Assembly (NCBI GenBank): GCA_018136815.1
Contig: CM030938.1
Span: 2,891,289 to 2,955,288 of the forward strand
Direction: 5' to 3'
DNA length: 64,000 nt
Source: Isochrysis galbana
Lineage: Eukaryota; Haptophyta; Isochrysidales; Isochrysidaceae
A model generated the notes under the pieces. That model had not been told where the DNA came from, ran no database searches, and saw nothing but the letters and a program-made list of their open reading frames with translations. Shown piece by piece: positions 7,672 to 19,299 of the stretch; position 1 is the first letter of the stretch; each line of letters opens with the position of its first letter. The position numbers were made by a program, and so were the translations under genes.

Positions 7672-10600
7672 ATGGCGACCGAGAGCATGACCTGCGGCGA
7701 AGCGGTGGAGGAGAGTCAGCCAGGGCACACGGGAGCTCACCTCACCTTCACCGACTGCCAGTATACCGTCCAGACCACTGAGGAGGGACGGCCAGTCTCT
7801 CTCCTCCACAAGCTGCAACGCAAGCCGACGAAGACGCGATACCTCCTCCGTGAGCGCCCTCACTCCTCTGCGCCTACCCTGCCAGCGCGTGCGCGCAGCT
7901 CCCCCTCCCCCTCCCCGTCCCCTCCCTCCGCGCGACCCCGCCTGAGCTGCATCAGCACGTGCATCATTTACTCCGTCTCCACCTGCCCGATTCAGGTGGG
8001 ATCACAGGCGAGGTGAATCACGGCTCCGTGCTGGCCATTTTGGGACCCTCGGGCGCCGGCAAGACCACCCTCCTCAATATGCTCACGCTCGAGAAGAAGG
8101 GTGGAGTGCCCCGCGGCAAGATTGAACTCAACGGCAAGCCCTTCACGCGTGACATGTACAACAAGCACTGCGCATATGTGCAGCAGGAGGACTCACTGTG
8201 GGCAACTTTTACGACCCTCGACCACCTGCAGTACGCATTTGACCTTTGCCAGCCTCATCTATCCTCTTCGGAGAAGAAAAAATCAATTGACGCCCTTATT
8301 GAGGACGTTGGCCTCACGGAGGCGCAGCATACCAAGGCTGGCAACGCCTTCGTCCGGGGCTTATCGAGCGGTTTAAAGCGCCGGCTCTCCATTGCCATCG
8401 CGCTTGCCAAGAATCCGGACGTGCTTTTCCTTGATGAGCCAACGTCTGGGATCGACTCCGCGAGTGCAAGTTCCATGATGACCTTCCTGAAAAGGATCGC
8501 CCTTGCTCAGAGGCTGGCAGTAGCGTGCACCATCCACCAACCCTCCGCTTCCGTCTTTGCTGGCTTCGATCAGACGCTCATTCTTTCGGATGGCCGCGTT
8601 GCCTACTCGGGTCTTGCGTCGGATCTGGGTGCGTACCTCGCCAGCCTCGGCAAACCGCTGCCACCCGCGGCCAATCCGGCCGAGTTTGTGCTGGATCTCG
8701 TCAACAAGGACTTCACGGACAAGGCATCTGTCCTTCGCATCCTTGATCACTATGACGAGAGGCGCAAGACGGCACCCACGCCAGAACCCTATAAGATGAT
8801 GCCTTTGCGCAGCTCCAAACCGTCTGCGGGGCCTATCCGCCAGTCGCTTATCCTGACAAGGCGCCAGCTCCAGCTCGTTGCCCGCGACCCGATGCTCTAC
8901 ACCGGCCGTGTGGTGATGATAGCTGTGGCAACCATCTTCTTCTCATTAGTTTACCTCGAAACGCGCAAGCGTGAGCAAGCCCAAGCATTGCAGGTGCGGC
9001 GTTCGCGCTCGCCTTGTCCACTCAGCTGGCTGCGTACGCGGCGCGCCTCATTCACTCTCGGTGTCCGGCGCGACAACTGACGCCCTGCACGAGTCACTTG
9101 CAACCACCCGCTCCTGCGCGCAACCACGCCGAGCGCTCCTTTCCCTCTTCTCATGTAGCGTTTCTTTTTCTGCAACTTCGTCGTCGGCGTATCCTGCAAC
9201 CTGGCCATTTCGGTCGTGTTTGCAGGAAACATCGAGTTCCACGCAATCAAGCGAGAGGTAAAGGACGGCCAGTACTCGCCGGTCGCGCAATTTATCGCCA
9301 ACCAACTCGTTGGCGCGCCCGCAATGGTGGTCCTCTGTCTTGCGGCGCTCATCCCTCTCTACGCTATCGGCAACCTGCACTGGCCCTCGTTTGGCCTTGT
9401 TCTCATCTCGATGGTGTGCAACATGTGGGCATTTGAGGGAATGGGCCAGCTCTTCTCGCTGATACCCAACGTTCTTTTGGGCATGATGAACTTCATGTCC
9501 ATCTGGTTCGCATCGTTCCTCTTCTCGGGTCTGTTTGTGACCATCTCTGATGTCATCTGGCCCTTCCAGCTCTTCTGCTACGTGCTACCTCTCGGCTACA
9601 CGTCGCAAACCTTCATGTGGGGCCTCATGAAAGACGAGAGGCCTTACCGCGGTGCCCTCGAATGCACAGACGAAGTCCGAGCCAGCAATCCCGCCGGGAC
9701 GTGCGCCCTCAATCCGAACGCCACCTTCTACTGTCCAAACACAACCGCCATCACGTGCTTTGGGTACTCGGGCTCGCAGATCCTCGACTCCGTTGGGGTC
9801 AACTATACTGCCTTCTCGTCGGAAAACCTCTTCGCGCGGAATGTTGGCATTGTCATCGCCGTCGGTGCCAGCTTTCGCCTCTTCTACCTGTTATGGATGG
9901 TAGCTAAGTGCCGAACGTCGGAGGAGCCCAAACAGCTGAGCGCGGAAAACATCGCCGCAGCCATCCCAGAAAAGGCACCTGCCGTCAGCCCCGAATCATT
10001 GGAGTTGACCATCAGTCCGGCCGCAACAGCGACGGACCAGACCTCCTCCTCTCTCTGGGAGTTCACCTTCAAGAGCTGCTCGTACGTGCTTAACGTCGGG
10101 AAGAGGGGCAAGAAGTCGCCTCTGCCATGGGCCAATACCGAGGTCAAGCCACTCATCAACAACGTTTCCGCGACGGTCACCTCTGGAGACGTCTTAGCTG
10201 TCCTCGGCCCCTCGGGCTCTGGCAAAACGGTGCTCCTGAACATGCTGACCCTCGAAAAGGGACCCGGCAACTCCATCGGCTACATCAACCTCAATGGAGA
10301 GCCGTTGGACTTTGCGATGTACCGCACGTACTGCGCCTATGTGCCGCGCGAGGACACGCTCTGGGCGACGCTTACGGCGCGCCAGCACCTCGAACATGCC
10401 TACTCGCTCTACCGGCCAGACGTGCCAAAGGGAACCGCTCGCGCGGCCGCCATCGACGCGTTGCTGGAAGCGACCGGGCTCACATCGGCTCAGCATACGC
10501 GCGCGGGCAACGCGCTCTTCAAAGGGCTCTCGGGTGGCCAAAAGCGCCGCTTGGCACTAGCCACCGTGCTCGTGAAAGAACCCAAGGTTCTCATCCTAGA

Positions 10601-11942
10601 CGAGCCCACCTCGGGCCTTGATTCGGCTGCCGCCGCCGCCATCATGAAGTTCCTCCGTGATCTCGCCACGACGAGGAATCTATGCGTGATTGCGACGATT
10701 CATCAACCATCGGCCGCTGTCTACTCACACTTCTCAAAGACTCTCGTGCTGGCCAAGGGGCGCACTGCATACTACGGCCCGGCAGACCAGATGACGGAGT
10801 ACTTCGCCTCGATCGGCCACAAGGCAAACAAAACGGAGAACCCAGCCGAGTTCGTCCTCGACCTTGTATGCCCGCCGGCTGGAGATGCCGATCACGTCGA
10901 CGAGGTGCTCGATGCGTGGACCGCGGCACCTGCGTACACCGTCTCGACCGTCTCCACGGTTGCCCTTCCGAAAGAGAGGGTCCAAATCGCTTCTTTTGGC
11001 ACGCAACTCCTGATGCTCCTCAAACGCAATCTGATGCTCCTCGTGCGCGACCCGATGATCTATACAGCACGGTGCATGCTCCTCGCGTTTGTTGTTGTCT
11101 TCTTTGGCATCATCTACATCGAGCAACGCGAGCTCACCCAGGCCAAGGTGATGATGCGCTTCTTCTTTCTCTTCTGGGGAACCGTTGTCCCCGCCATGTT
11201 TGGCGCGGTCACTGTCTACGCGGGTCACATTGAGTATCTCTCAGTCAAGGGCGAAATTCGGAACGGCATGCTCTCGCCCTCAACGTATCTGCTTGCGAAC
11301 CTGATGGTCCAAGTCCCCATGATGCTCATCATGGCCATCTGCGTCTGCACTCCCTTCTACGCTATCGGCAACTTCAAGTGGGAAGGATTCGCGCAAGCCT
11401 TCCTACTGTACGCCACCAACCTGTGGGTCTGGGAGTGCATGGGCCAGTTCTTCGCCCTTGGCGCCAACCCGATCATGGGCATGCTCAACTATGCCAACCT
11501 TTGGTTCGCCTCGACCCTCTTCTCGGGCCTCGTCTTCCGTGGTGCGGACGTGATCTGGCCAATCCGCCTACTATATTACATCTTGCCATTCAAGTATCTC
11601 TTTGGCGGCATCTCTTGGGCCGTCTTCAAAGATGAGTATGGGGTGGGCGGTGCTGAAATTTGCGATGACACCGTCGACGGATGCGAGCGCGGCTTCAAAT
11701 GCGACGACCCATCTGGTGGCTTGCAATGTTGGGGCTTCACGGGCCCCCAGATTCTACGCAGTGCCTCCTTTTTGTATGAGGTCGTATCACCGACTGATTA
11801 CTACGCTTTTTACCTCTCGATGCTCGTTGCACAAGCCTGCGTGTATAAGGTGCTTCAGTTGATACTGCTGCACGCCAAGGCGATGGCCAACCAGCGTGCA
11901 AAGCCACCTCTCCCAGCCGAAGGAAGCATGCGGAAGCATTAG
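7672..11942 (+). CDS. Full-size ABCG/PDR-type ABC transporter
   Basis: The model has three exons, 7672-7849, 7996-8993 and 9159-11942. Both introns are GT-AG, and the joins restore RYLLRGGITGEV and the first TM region. The product is 1319 aa in the order ATPase-TM-ATPase-TM, the ABCG/PDR order and usual length. ATPase 1 has GPSGAGKTT near residue 75, a Q-loop (YVQQED), LDEPTSG near 203 and IHQPS, but its signature is LSSGL, not LSGGQ. ATPase 2 has GPSGSGKT near 741, canonical LSGGQ and LDEPTSG near 869, but YVPRED replaces the Q-loop Gln. Each TM block (about 360-640 and 1025-1300) has about six helices and a Cys-bearing outer loop near its end. Family members export lipids or hydrophobic compounds across the plasma membrane; the substrate is unknown. 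Confidence 0.93.
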
Positions 11943-12470
11943 GTGACAAAAGCTGCTTGTGCGATTCATGAAGGCGGCACTAGCGATCTCGACCATGGCT
12001 GCCGCGCAAGGTTTCCCATTTCATTTCGGCGCCTTGAACGTCTCAGTAAGCGGCATGATTCTTCTCCAACGCCACAGGCGCTGATTTGTTAGATCGCGGC
12101 CATAGACATGTCATAAGCGAGCTATTATTTTGTCCAGGGGCATGCATTCCTTCGAATACGAAAGGTTTTGTGGGCACGGTTGAGTGCAAGTGCGCCACAG
12201 ATGGTCTCCGTTTTGGCTAGGCTCCGGCGATTTGGCCGGAGCTAGTCGCTAACTAAGTATTTGCTCACTGATCAACTGTTCCATCGGTGTTCGGGGGGCC
12301 TCCTCTCGAGCTTTGTCTCGCCGCTCTCTTGTTTAGATCGCTGTATGAATATAATGCGGGGGGTCGCGGTGCGACAAAGGGACGGGACTAGCGCTCACAT
12401 AAGACAGGACTCCCTGCCGCGGCAAGTGCAAGCACCCTTCCCCCCTTATGCTACCCAGCTCTTTAAAACA
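11943..12470. other. Gap downstream of the transporter
   Basis: No supported frame and no recognisable repeat. This probably contains the transporter's 3' UTR. Confidence 0.4.
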
Positions 12471-12471
12471 T

Positions 12472-12600
12472 CTGAGCGGTAGTAGCACTACTACCACTAG
12501 CCCGGTACTATCACGACACCCCTAGGTCGTTTGCCTTCATTTGGTACCCTCGTTTCCAAATACGCGCCGGTACAACAAAAAAATCTTATAGTATTTAAGC
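12472..12600. repeat. Junction of two dispersed repeat ends
   Basis: 12485-12521 (CCACTAGCCCGGTACTATCACGACACC core) matches the right end of repeat family 1 at 5848-5893 in reverse. 12527-12575 (GTCGTTTGCCTTCATTTGG and on to CCAAATACGCG) matches 25681-25725 in reverse. Two short-element termini are therefore fused here. Confidence 0.6.
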
Positions 12601-13224
12601 AAAGGCCCACAAGGCCCAGCAACATCAAATACAAATACAAAAAATCCCGGTCCTAGGACACCGGGCCGAGCTCACCATGAGGGCGCTCCTGCCGAGCGAG
12701 TCCACCGCGGCAAGGGGGGCGTACATCTCATGCGAGCGTCTCCACGGGGTGCTCCTCAAGCAGCGCCATCACGCGCGATTGGGGCGGCCACGTCATGCGT
12801 GACGAGGAGGCCGCTGGAAGTGCGCGCGTTTTCTTTTCATCGAGGGGGGCACGCACTAAAACCCGTAACGAAACGCACAGACACAAAAAACAAACACAAA
12901 CACGATGTTACGAGGCACGAGGCCTTAAGGACCCCCCCACTGTTCAGTCAGTGGTCAGTGGGAGGAGTATGTCATTGGATAAACGACGAGCGAGTCTCCC
13001 CGCTACACAGCCGCCAGGGTCGACGAAGCATGGTCGCCGGCGGGCCTCTGCAGAACCTCTTCTCACAACCTACTTTTATAAGTGGGGGTCAATGGGGGCC
13101 TCGCGCCCCCTTCTCTCCATCGCGGACACCCCCCGGGGTGGGCCCGTACATTCAACCTCAGCCCCTGCCCTCTGGCAGGGGCTGGGCAATCCTCATTCTG
13201 GCCCGGACCCCTAGTGGGCGCGGG

Positions 13225-13430
13225 CCGCGAGCCGCACTCCCAGGCCCGCATGGGCCAGCTCTCGTACTGACTCCCCCCCCCATCCCTGGTCGCCAGGCAG
13301 ACAGGGGCTTCAGGGCGGCACCCAGGGCCAGCGTGGCGAGCGAGGGAGAGGCAGGGGGGGCCAGGGGCTGAGCCCCAGCCTCCACTGCCCCCTGAGCTGC
13401 CCTTGCTGACCCTTTGGGAGCCCCCAAAGG
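13225..13430 (+). repeat. Dispersed repeat family 2, copy A
   Basis: GCGAGCGAGGGAGAGGCAGGGG followed by CCCCAGCCTCC and CCCCCTGAGCTG recurs at 39415-39500. The preceding part (GCACTCCCA, GACTCCCCCCCC, TGGTCGC) recurs at 42250-42310. The segments share order and strand, which suggests one element family. The flanking 12600-13225 has no supported gene. Confidence 0.55.
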
Positions 13431-13507
13431 ACCCGTGAGAGCAGGCTAGGGCGCGCGCATGGCGACGCGCCGCAGGGACAAGGATGGGTGAGAGTGGAGA
13501 GAGGGAG

Positions 13508-13730
13508 AGGGGGAGGTACATACTAACCGACTTTTATAGAATATACCTCGACAATATAATATATAACATTCAACAACAGGCACGTCATAACAAGAATGAT
13601 CGCGAGATACGCCTCTCTATGTATGTAGAGCGGCACACTTCGGCAATTCTAAAGACTCCTCTACAAGAGCCCAAGCCGACATGGGCCGACAGCCAAAATA
13701 ATAATAATAATAATAATAATGAGCGTTAGG
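13508..13730 (+). pseudogene. LINE C-terminal scrap ending in an (AAT)n tract
   Basis: TYILTDFYRIYLDNI matches WRYIITDFYRIHYDN of the complete LINE C-terminus, and KPTWADSQ is a degraded form of the conserved MGRQPKK block. The copy ends in about eight ATA/AAT units at 13698-13722, directly against dispersed repeat family 1. Confidence 0.65.
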
Positions 13731-13985
13731 TACCGCTACTCCCACTAACTAGCCTTGCTTGTACCAACACGACAAGCCACGACGCATATGACCGCACCAG
13801 ATCCCATGGCACAAAGAAAACTATGCACCTGATTATACCTCCCCCTCGCAAGCCCCCGGCTCCCGTTAGAACTCCCCACAAGCTCATTGGGGTGAAAACC
13901 CAGTTAGTCGCCAATGTAACATGTACATTGAAGACTTACCAGAGAAAAGCACCGGGGGGGGGGGGGGGCGGGGGGGAGCGAGCCT
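13725..13985 (-). repeat. Dispersed repeat family 1, copy B
   Basis: Reverse-orientation partner of 5640-5900, starting with GAGCGTTAG...CTACTCCCACTA and ending at the G-run 13950-13970. It abuts the LINE scrap at 13730. Confidence 0.62.
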
Positions 13986-14286
13986 TTGCAGCTTCCCGTG
14001 CCGTTGAGAGTGAAAGACCCTTGGGGCTGGCAAGCCTGCCCGAGCGGTCCTCCGCAGAATAAACGACGGCGCCCGGGGAACCATACCTTGAGAGGGCATC
14101 CCTGGGCGAACTTGCGCCGCTCCCTCCGCTCCTTCGTCTGTCGCCGGCCCTTCACTCCGCCCCGTTTTCTAGGGTAAACGGGACTCGGTTATCGTTGAAT
14201 CCCCGGTTCGGGGACCGACGGATTCCGCACTCCCACACTCCACTCTCTCTTCGCCCGCTCGCGTCTCTTCACTCAACGACATCTGC

Positions 14287-14758
14287 GTGCCTACCAGCCG
14301 GTTGATGTGCACCTGCGTGCCTACCAGCCGGTCGGCTGCGAACACTTTCTGCAACAAGCTGCAAATGCAAATCAAGTCTCATGCACGCACGTCGCCGCAT
14401 GAAAACGAATTCACTCCGCTCATGGATGCTGCGCGTGAGGACGACATGGTCGAGATCGAGCGCCTCTTAGGCAAGGGCAATGACCCCAACCAAGTGCACC
14501 CAGAGCATGGCATAACGGCTTTGGTGTGCTTCGATGGACGCCATTGCCATTGACTTTATTCTTCAACATTCGTCTGTTAACATCGACATGCGCGACCCAG
14601 ATGGGTACACTGCCATCATGCAGGCCTGCACGATGGGCTATGAGGGAGGAACCGAAGGCGTCGAATGGGACCTCTTTGAAGACGCCGTAGAACTCATGCG
14701 CAAGGTGGCGAGTGCGAACGACTATGCGTCTGAGCTGTTTGCCTTTATCAAGGCTTGA
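14287..14758 (+). pseudogene. Ankyrin-repeat gene fragment with a frameshift
   Basis: The first frame (14287-14553) ends with one ankyrin unit, NEFTPLMDAAREDDMVEIERLL, then DPNQVHPEHGITALV. The next unit continues in another frame from about 14524: AIAIDFILQHSSVNIDMRDPDGYTAIMQAC. A small indel at about 14520-14530 would join them; no intron fits. The second frame ends at 14758 after an acidic helix. Ankyrin repeats bind other proteins; no other domain is visible. The N-terminus contains a tandemly repeated 18-bp CGTGCCTACCAGCCGG segment and is probably not native. A sequencing indel is the alternative to a true pseudogene. Confidence 0.6.
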
Positions 14759-15081
14759 TCAAAGCACGAATGTGCTACCAATCCAAGGGGATAACATCAA
14801 GGCCAAAGTTGCCAATGCGCCCTCTTATGTGGCCAATCAGTTTCACTGTCTATGGCACATGATGATCTTAACCTAAACGCGCGCAAGGGTGGTGTGCGGG
14901 TCAAGGTCGACAGTATGTGTTCAATCAATTATTGAATCACGTAGACTAATTAATACAAATACGCTAGGGTAAACATAATTGATAATTGTCCGTCGTTAGC
15001 CTCTACTGAATTTGGCGATAAAATCTAACAACTCCGGAGTATCTTGTATAGTATTTTCTCCTTTCTTTATCCACCACGGTC
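14759..15081. other. Gap, AT-richer intergenic DNA
   Basis: No supported gene. It holds the left flank of the LINE insertion that begins after the duplicated target site at 15082-15097. Confidence 0.4.
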
Positions 15082-15097
15082 TCTCTATGTCAAGATG
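15082..15097. repeat. LINE target-site duplication, left copy
   Basis: TCTCTATGTCAAGATG is repeated exactly at 17494-17509 and brackets the LINE copy between them. Confidence 0.9.
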
Positions 15098-17493
15098 ATA
15101 CGCGGCGGCCTCGTGTGGCAAACCTAACGACCAAAAGTTCGAAGGGCTGCGAATGGGTTCTTTAAAAAGAAAACGCCCCCCCGCCAGTTTCCAGAGATAC
15201 AAGTGGCTCAAAAGAAGCGAGTATGCGACCATATTGGGAGTCCCGCTAGGAGGGGCCCAAGCCACAAAGGCCTTTTGGCGAAAGCTAATAGACACAATAG
15301 AGAAGAAAACCACCCTATACGCACCGATCACGAGCAACCTGTCAATACACGGCAAAACGAAAGTAGCAAACTTCCTTATATACTCTATTCCCAGGTATTG
15401 GTTGCAAACGCTAGCGGCCCCGAGAGCGTTTCACACGGCCGTCAAGAGGGCCGTAGACAAAATAATGTGGACAAACACGCGCACCGGGCGCAGGCTGCAA
15501 TGGATAAAACATCCCGAAATTCCGCTAAAAAACGCATCCGAAAAAGGACCCCACCTAGGGTTGGGGCTACTGGACTGGGACAACCACGTTAAGGCACTAC
15601 AGGCCAAATGGATACTAAACTACCTAGACGCTCGACAGGCACAATGGAAACAAGTGCTTGACGCTTGGTTTTGCCGCACGAGCATGGGAAGGGCAGCGGT
15701 CCTATCGACGATCCCCATGAGCAAACTGACTGACGGCATGACAGGCACAAGCAAACTCCCGGCGTTCTGGAAACAGGCTCTGAAAAACATACGAGAACTC
15801 GAGCTCACATCGCTAAAAACGAGTAGGGAAGGACTCCTCTCACAACCCATGTGGGGCAGCCCAACGCATCCGGGTCCCAAGCTAAACCCCACGTGGGCGA
15901 AGCTATGGAATAGGCTGCAATGCAATACCATACACAACGTATTTAGAGACTACGGCGCGACGACGCCATACAACAAAGAGGAGTGCGCACAATACCTCAA
16001 GAACAACGACACATACATACACTTCCAGGGAGAATACATCCCAAGAGACAAATTCCTAGGGACATGGGACACGATAGTAAGCCACGCCATGACAATGATG
16101 ACGAAGCTATCAAACACGACCGAGAGAAGAAACACGCCGGCTAGGCGGGAGGCCGACGGACAACACCGCCCGGAAAAACCACCCCCTGAAATACACATAA
16201 CGCAGGATGGAGACTACTACGCGAAAATCAAAGGCGCGTGGTATGAAGCGGAGCTTTCGTACCTGGGCACCCCAATAATTGGAGCGAGATTACCCAACGC
16301 ACCCGAGAACCTAGACACCTCCCCGCCGGCAAAATGGGGGGAGGGCTATAAATCCAACAAGAGACTCGAATACCCGTTGGCGGACGAATACACGCTGGAC
16401 GGCAAAACACCCCTGGACGAGACCGGTGTGGAACACTTGACCGAAGCCCTCCAACAAAATACCCGAAAACGAAAAAGACACCCAGGGCCCACCAGATGGG
16501 AAGAAAGACTACAGATACCCGAAGACACTTGGGCGCACCTAGCGAGGCTGTACACATCCCCAATGGTGACGGCGCGCGATATGCACCTGCATTTCAAACA
16601 CATCACGCATAGGCGAGTGGGCACGTACAACCGATTTCCGGATAGAACCAGCACGTGCCGCATTTGTGGAGAAGTGGACGAATCCTCGACACACCTAGGC
16701 GAATGCCAAGGGATAATCAGCATATTATGCGCGCTGAACAAAGTCGCCAGGTTCTCACCTGAGACGAGAAAAAGTAGAGAAGACCACATTGTCGACAATC
16801 TATTCATATACCCGAAAGGGGACGCCCCGAAGGCGATATATACACTATACCTATTAGCGTGGAGATATATCATCACAGACTTCTATAGAATCCATTACGA
16901 TGGCATAGAATTCTCGGAAGAATCGATATTGATAAGAACGATAGAGAGATACGCCATACTGAGCAAAGCACTAGTCTTCGCAGACGGAACCGACTCGACA
17001 AGAACCGCCCAAGCGGGCATGGGTAGGCAACCCAAAAAAAGAATAGACATGAGCGACTTGAGACCCGTTTTTACGTTGAACGACAAGGGTGGGCTCAAAC
17101 CCAACGAGGAGCTAGTGGAGCTAGCCACAAGGCTAGGGATAGCGCACGCTGTCGAAGGGGAACAAGGAGCGACGTAACGAAGGCGAATGAGCCAGGGGCA
17201 CAGAGGACCTGGGAATCATTAGGGACGGCAAGAACCTGACGGAAACCTGATGAACAACGCGAACCCCGGAGGGCACGAAGGACACGAGAGACGACAATAG
17301 GCCTGCCTAGCCCCCGCACTCCGAACCAGGCCTTAGGTAGGGCACCAGGGCCGGACCCCTGAAACCGAAGACCAAGGAATGAAGGGGGGCAGGGAAAGAG
17401 GTGGAGGGAGGGATTTTAAGGGCGGCGTAAGTAGAGAGGGGATACCCAGGCGATAGTAGGTGTGTAGCCCAGAATCTTCAGATGTTTTTTTTT
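15098..17493 (+). mobile_element. 5'-truncated LINE with intact 3' end and T tail
   Basis: The copy is bounded by a perfect 16-bp target-site duplication, as expected of target-primed reverse transcription. It begins inside the last part of the reverse transcriptase, runs through an uninterrupted frame to 17177, and has a 3' UTR of about 320 bp. The UTR contains ACCGAAGACCAAGGAA and ends CTTCAGATG plus ten T. The same UTR landmarks recur in the copies ending at 21268 (+) and 26734 (-). The intact frame and duplication suggest a fairly recent insertion. With no 5' end or RT core this copy cannot move by itself. Confidence 0.9.
15110..17177 (+). CDS. LINE ORF2 C-terminal portion (RT end, connector, zinc knuckle)
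   Basis: The frame is open from about 15101 with an ATG at 15153. FEGLRMGSLK...RSEYATILGVPLGG resembles the region just after the RT palm in L1-like elements. About residues 500-525 hold CRICGEVDESSTHLGEC, a C-x2-C...H-x3-C zinc knuckle as in plant and algal LINEs (zf-RVT type). WRYIITDFYRIHYD and MGRQPKKRIDMSDLRP near the end are the best conserved blocks and occur in every other copy. It would act on the target-primed cDNA complex. Residues before 15098 (endonuclease, RT core) are absent. Confidence 0.85.
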
Positions 17494-17509
17494 TCTCTAT
17501 GTCAAGATG
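17494..17509. repeat. LINE target-site duplication, right copy
   Basis: Exact 16-bp copy of 15082-15097, directly after the T run. Confidence 0.9.
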
Positions 17510-17983
17510 TTAAAACATTGCTAAGAGCCCTAGAACCAAATATAGAATATGAATATAGTGTGCGCACGGGAGCACTTTCCAAGCTCGTTTCACTGTAGGT
17601 TGGCGGGCGTAGCAGCGCTCTCTTCACTGATTCTTCTCTCTTGATTGCAATCGTTTAGGTTAGCGTTTCAATGTTTTCTTTGCGAGTCTCTCCATTAGTG
17701 TGGCGGCACCATACACACGCCTATTGGCGATTGGTTTAGCTATTGATTGTCCCATTCCAATTCCTTTCCCAATCGAGCCACATTCTCTGTCTTGCCCATC
17801 ACCCGCCATCGCTTAAGCGAGCAAAACGATGATTGAGAGTCGCGAATACAGTTCATGCATCACGCGATGTATTGTTTCCTCGAACTGATAGTATTCCGTC
17901 CCGTTTCTCAAGCATTTTGCTCTACTTGGAGGCCTATTTTTGGCGCCGGTTGAGAGCACTCATTATGACTCCTTCAGTTTCGC
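17510..17983. other. Gap
   Basis: No supported gene. It is probably the 3' flank of the membrane-protein gene on the minus strand. Confidence 0.4.
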
Positions 17984-18500
17984 TCAAACCTTCGCCTCTT
18001 CTTGTGGGGCTGCTTGTGCCGGAACATTGGGAGTCTCACGTTGAGGAGGCGGAAAAGTGGGCCTTGTCCACGAGATATTCTTTCGAATCTCGTTATGAAT
18101 CGATGGAACCACAAGCACGGTGTTCAGACCTGCCATGATCGCAAGGGCAAGGAAGGTGCCATAGTTGTCATCAACTTGATAGAAAGACGAGCGATGCACA
18201 ACGACATTGACGCTGAGTGCAGCTCCCGCGAACAGCCAGATGTCGCAGAGAGTTAAGAGGATAAGTGCGCAATAGAGAGCTTCGACATCTGAGTCCCAGT
18301 ATTCAGACGCCACCGCGTATAATATAAAGACGAATATGCCAACCCCGCCAGATGCGTGAAAGCATGCCGAGTAGACGTCATCGGAGAGCATGCTGCCGCA
18401 AACAAAAAACAAAACAGCTACCGGTATGCCGAAGATGAATCCACAACAGCTTAGAGAAAGGAAGTCCTGCAGGGATATTGCAATGCAAACGAACCTATGA
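17984..18500 (-). CDS. Multi-pass membrane protein, C-terminal exon
   Basis: The minus-strand frame is open from about 18527 to a stop at 17984 without a convincing ATG. A splice acceptor (ATCATAG) at about 18496 would open it. It codes for about four hydrophobic segments: ISLQDFLSLSCCGFIFGIPVAVLFFV, SGGVGIFVFILYAV, ALILLTLCDIWLFAGAAL and FLALAIMAGLNTVLVVP. A short basic, then Pro/Gln-rich, tail probably faces the cytosol. I do not recognise the family. Upstream exons should lie towards 18.6-19 kb, but I could not place them. Frame length and segment spacing make chance unlikely. Confidence 0.5.
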
Positions 18501-19083
18501 TCATGACATGCAAACTGAGGAGCTCACTCTTGGTGCACCCATAGCGATTGCCGGTGCGGGGAAATTGGGAAACTCTCCTCTGCATGCGTGTGCGTCATCC
18601 GCTACTGCTAGTGTCGGGCCTTGACGCCAGTATGAAGAACAAGATTTCTCGCCTGCACACACGTTGACGTTCCGTCGCACGTGCAGGGCGTGTGCAGCCC
18701 TCCCTCACAATCTGTGGCAAGGTGAGGCAGCCGTGACGACGCGGCGTATGCCGGAGAGCAAATCGAGGGCAGCGAGACGGAGTGGAAGACAGTGCGCCTG
18801 GAGAGAACAACAAGTACTTCTCTCGCTGGGGATAACTCACCAGGAGAGGAAGAGGGACGGGAGGGGAAAGCACTGGCTGAAGGCGTCGCAGTGTCCTTGC
18901 CACGTCTTGGGAGGTTGTTCTCCCCCCGCCGCTTAGAGTGAGCTCCCATACGAGAAACGAGAGGTGAGTATCCAAGGTTCTCACAGATTCTTCACTGAAC
19001 GCGCAGCGAGCGATGGACAAGGGACAAGGACGAGGACAACAGCCCGACGCTCAGACTCCAAAACAAGAGGGAAGGTGTGAGTG
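18501..19083. other. Gap; weak minus-strand ORF only
   Basis: A 141-codon minus-strand frame (18595-19020) is Arg/Ser-rich without a recognisable domain, and the complementary strand is equally open. I treat it as unsupported. Confidence 0.3.
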
Positions 19084-19145
19084 GAAAGTCGCGTTCCGTC
19101 GAAAGAGGACCAGGCTGTAGTTTTGTTTTTACTTAGAATCTTATG
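19084..19145 (+). repeat. Dispersed repeat family 3, copy A
   Basis: GTCGCGTTCCGTCGAAAGAGG and the following about 35 bp, ending TTTTGTTTTTNCTTAGAAT, recur at 26628-26690. A related block lies at 28455-28495 in reverse. Confidence 0.7.
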
Positions 19146-19299
19146 TTTTCGCTGATACCGTTAATATGGAATTGGAATGTATTCAAACGGCAGCCGTTTA
19201 ACATCCCAACCTTCAGCCGTCATGCCATTCATTATCTCTACAATTTTTTGCCTCTTCCGCTTCCTATTGTTGCAGTCACATTATTGACAACACGGGGGT

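Noticed and set aside
14190-14215. CCCCGGTTCGGGG as a possible tRNA T-arm
   Set aside because: It is a self-complementary palindrome; the B-box consensus fails at the A position and no A box or acceptor stem surrounds it.
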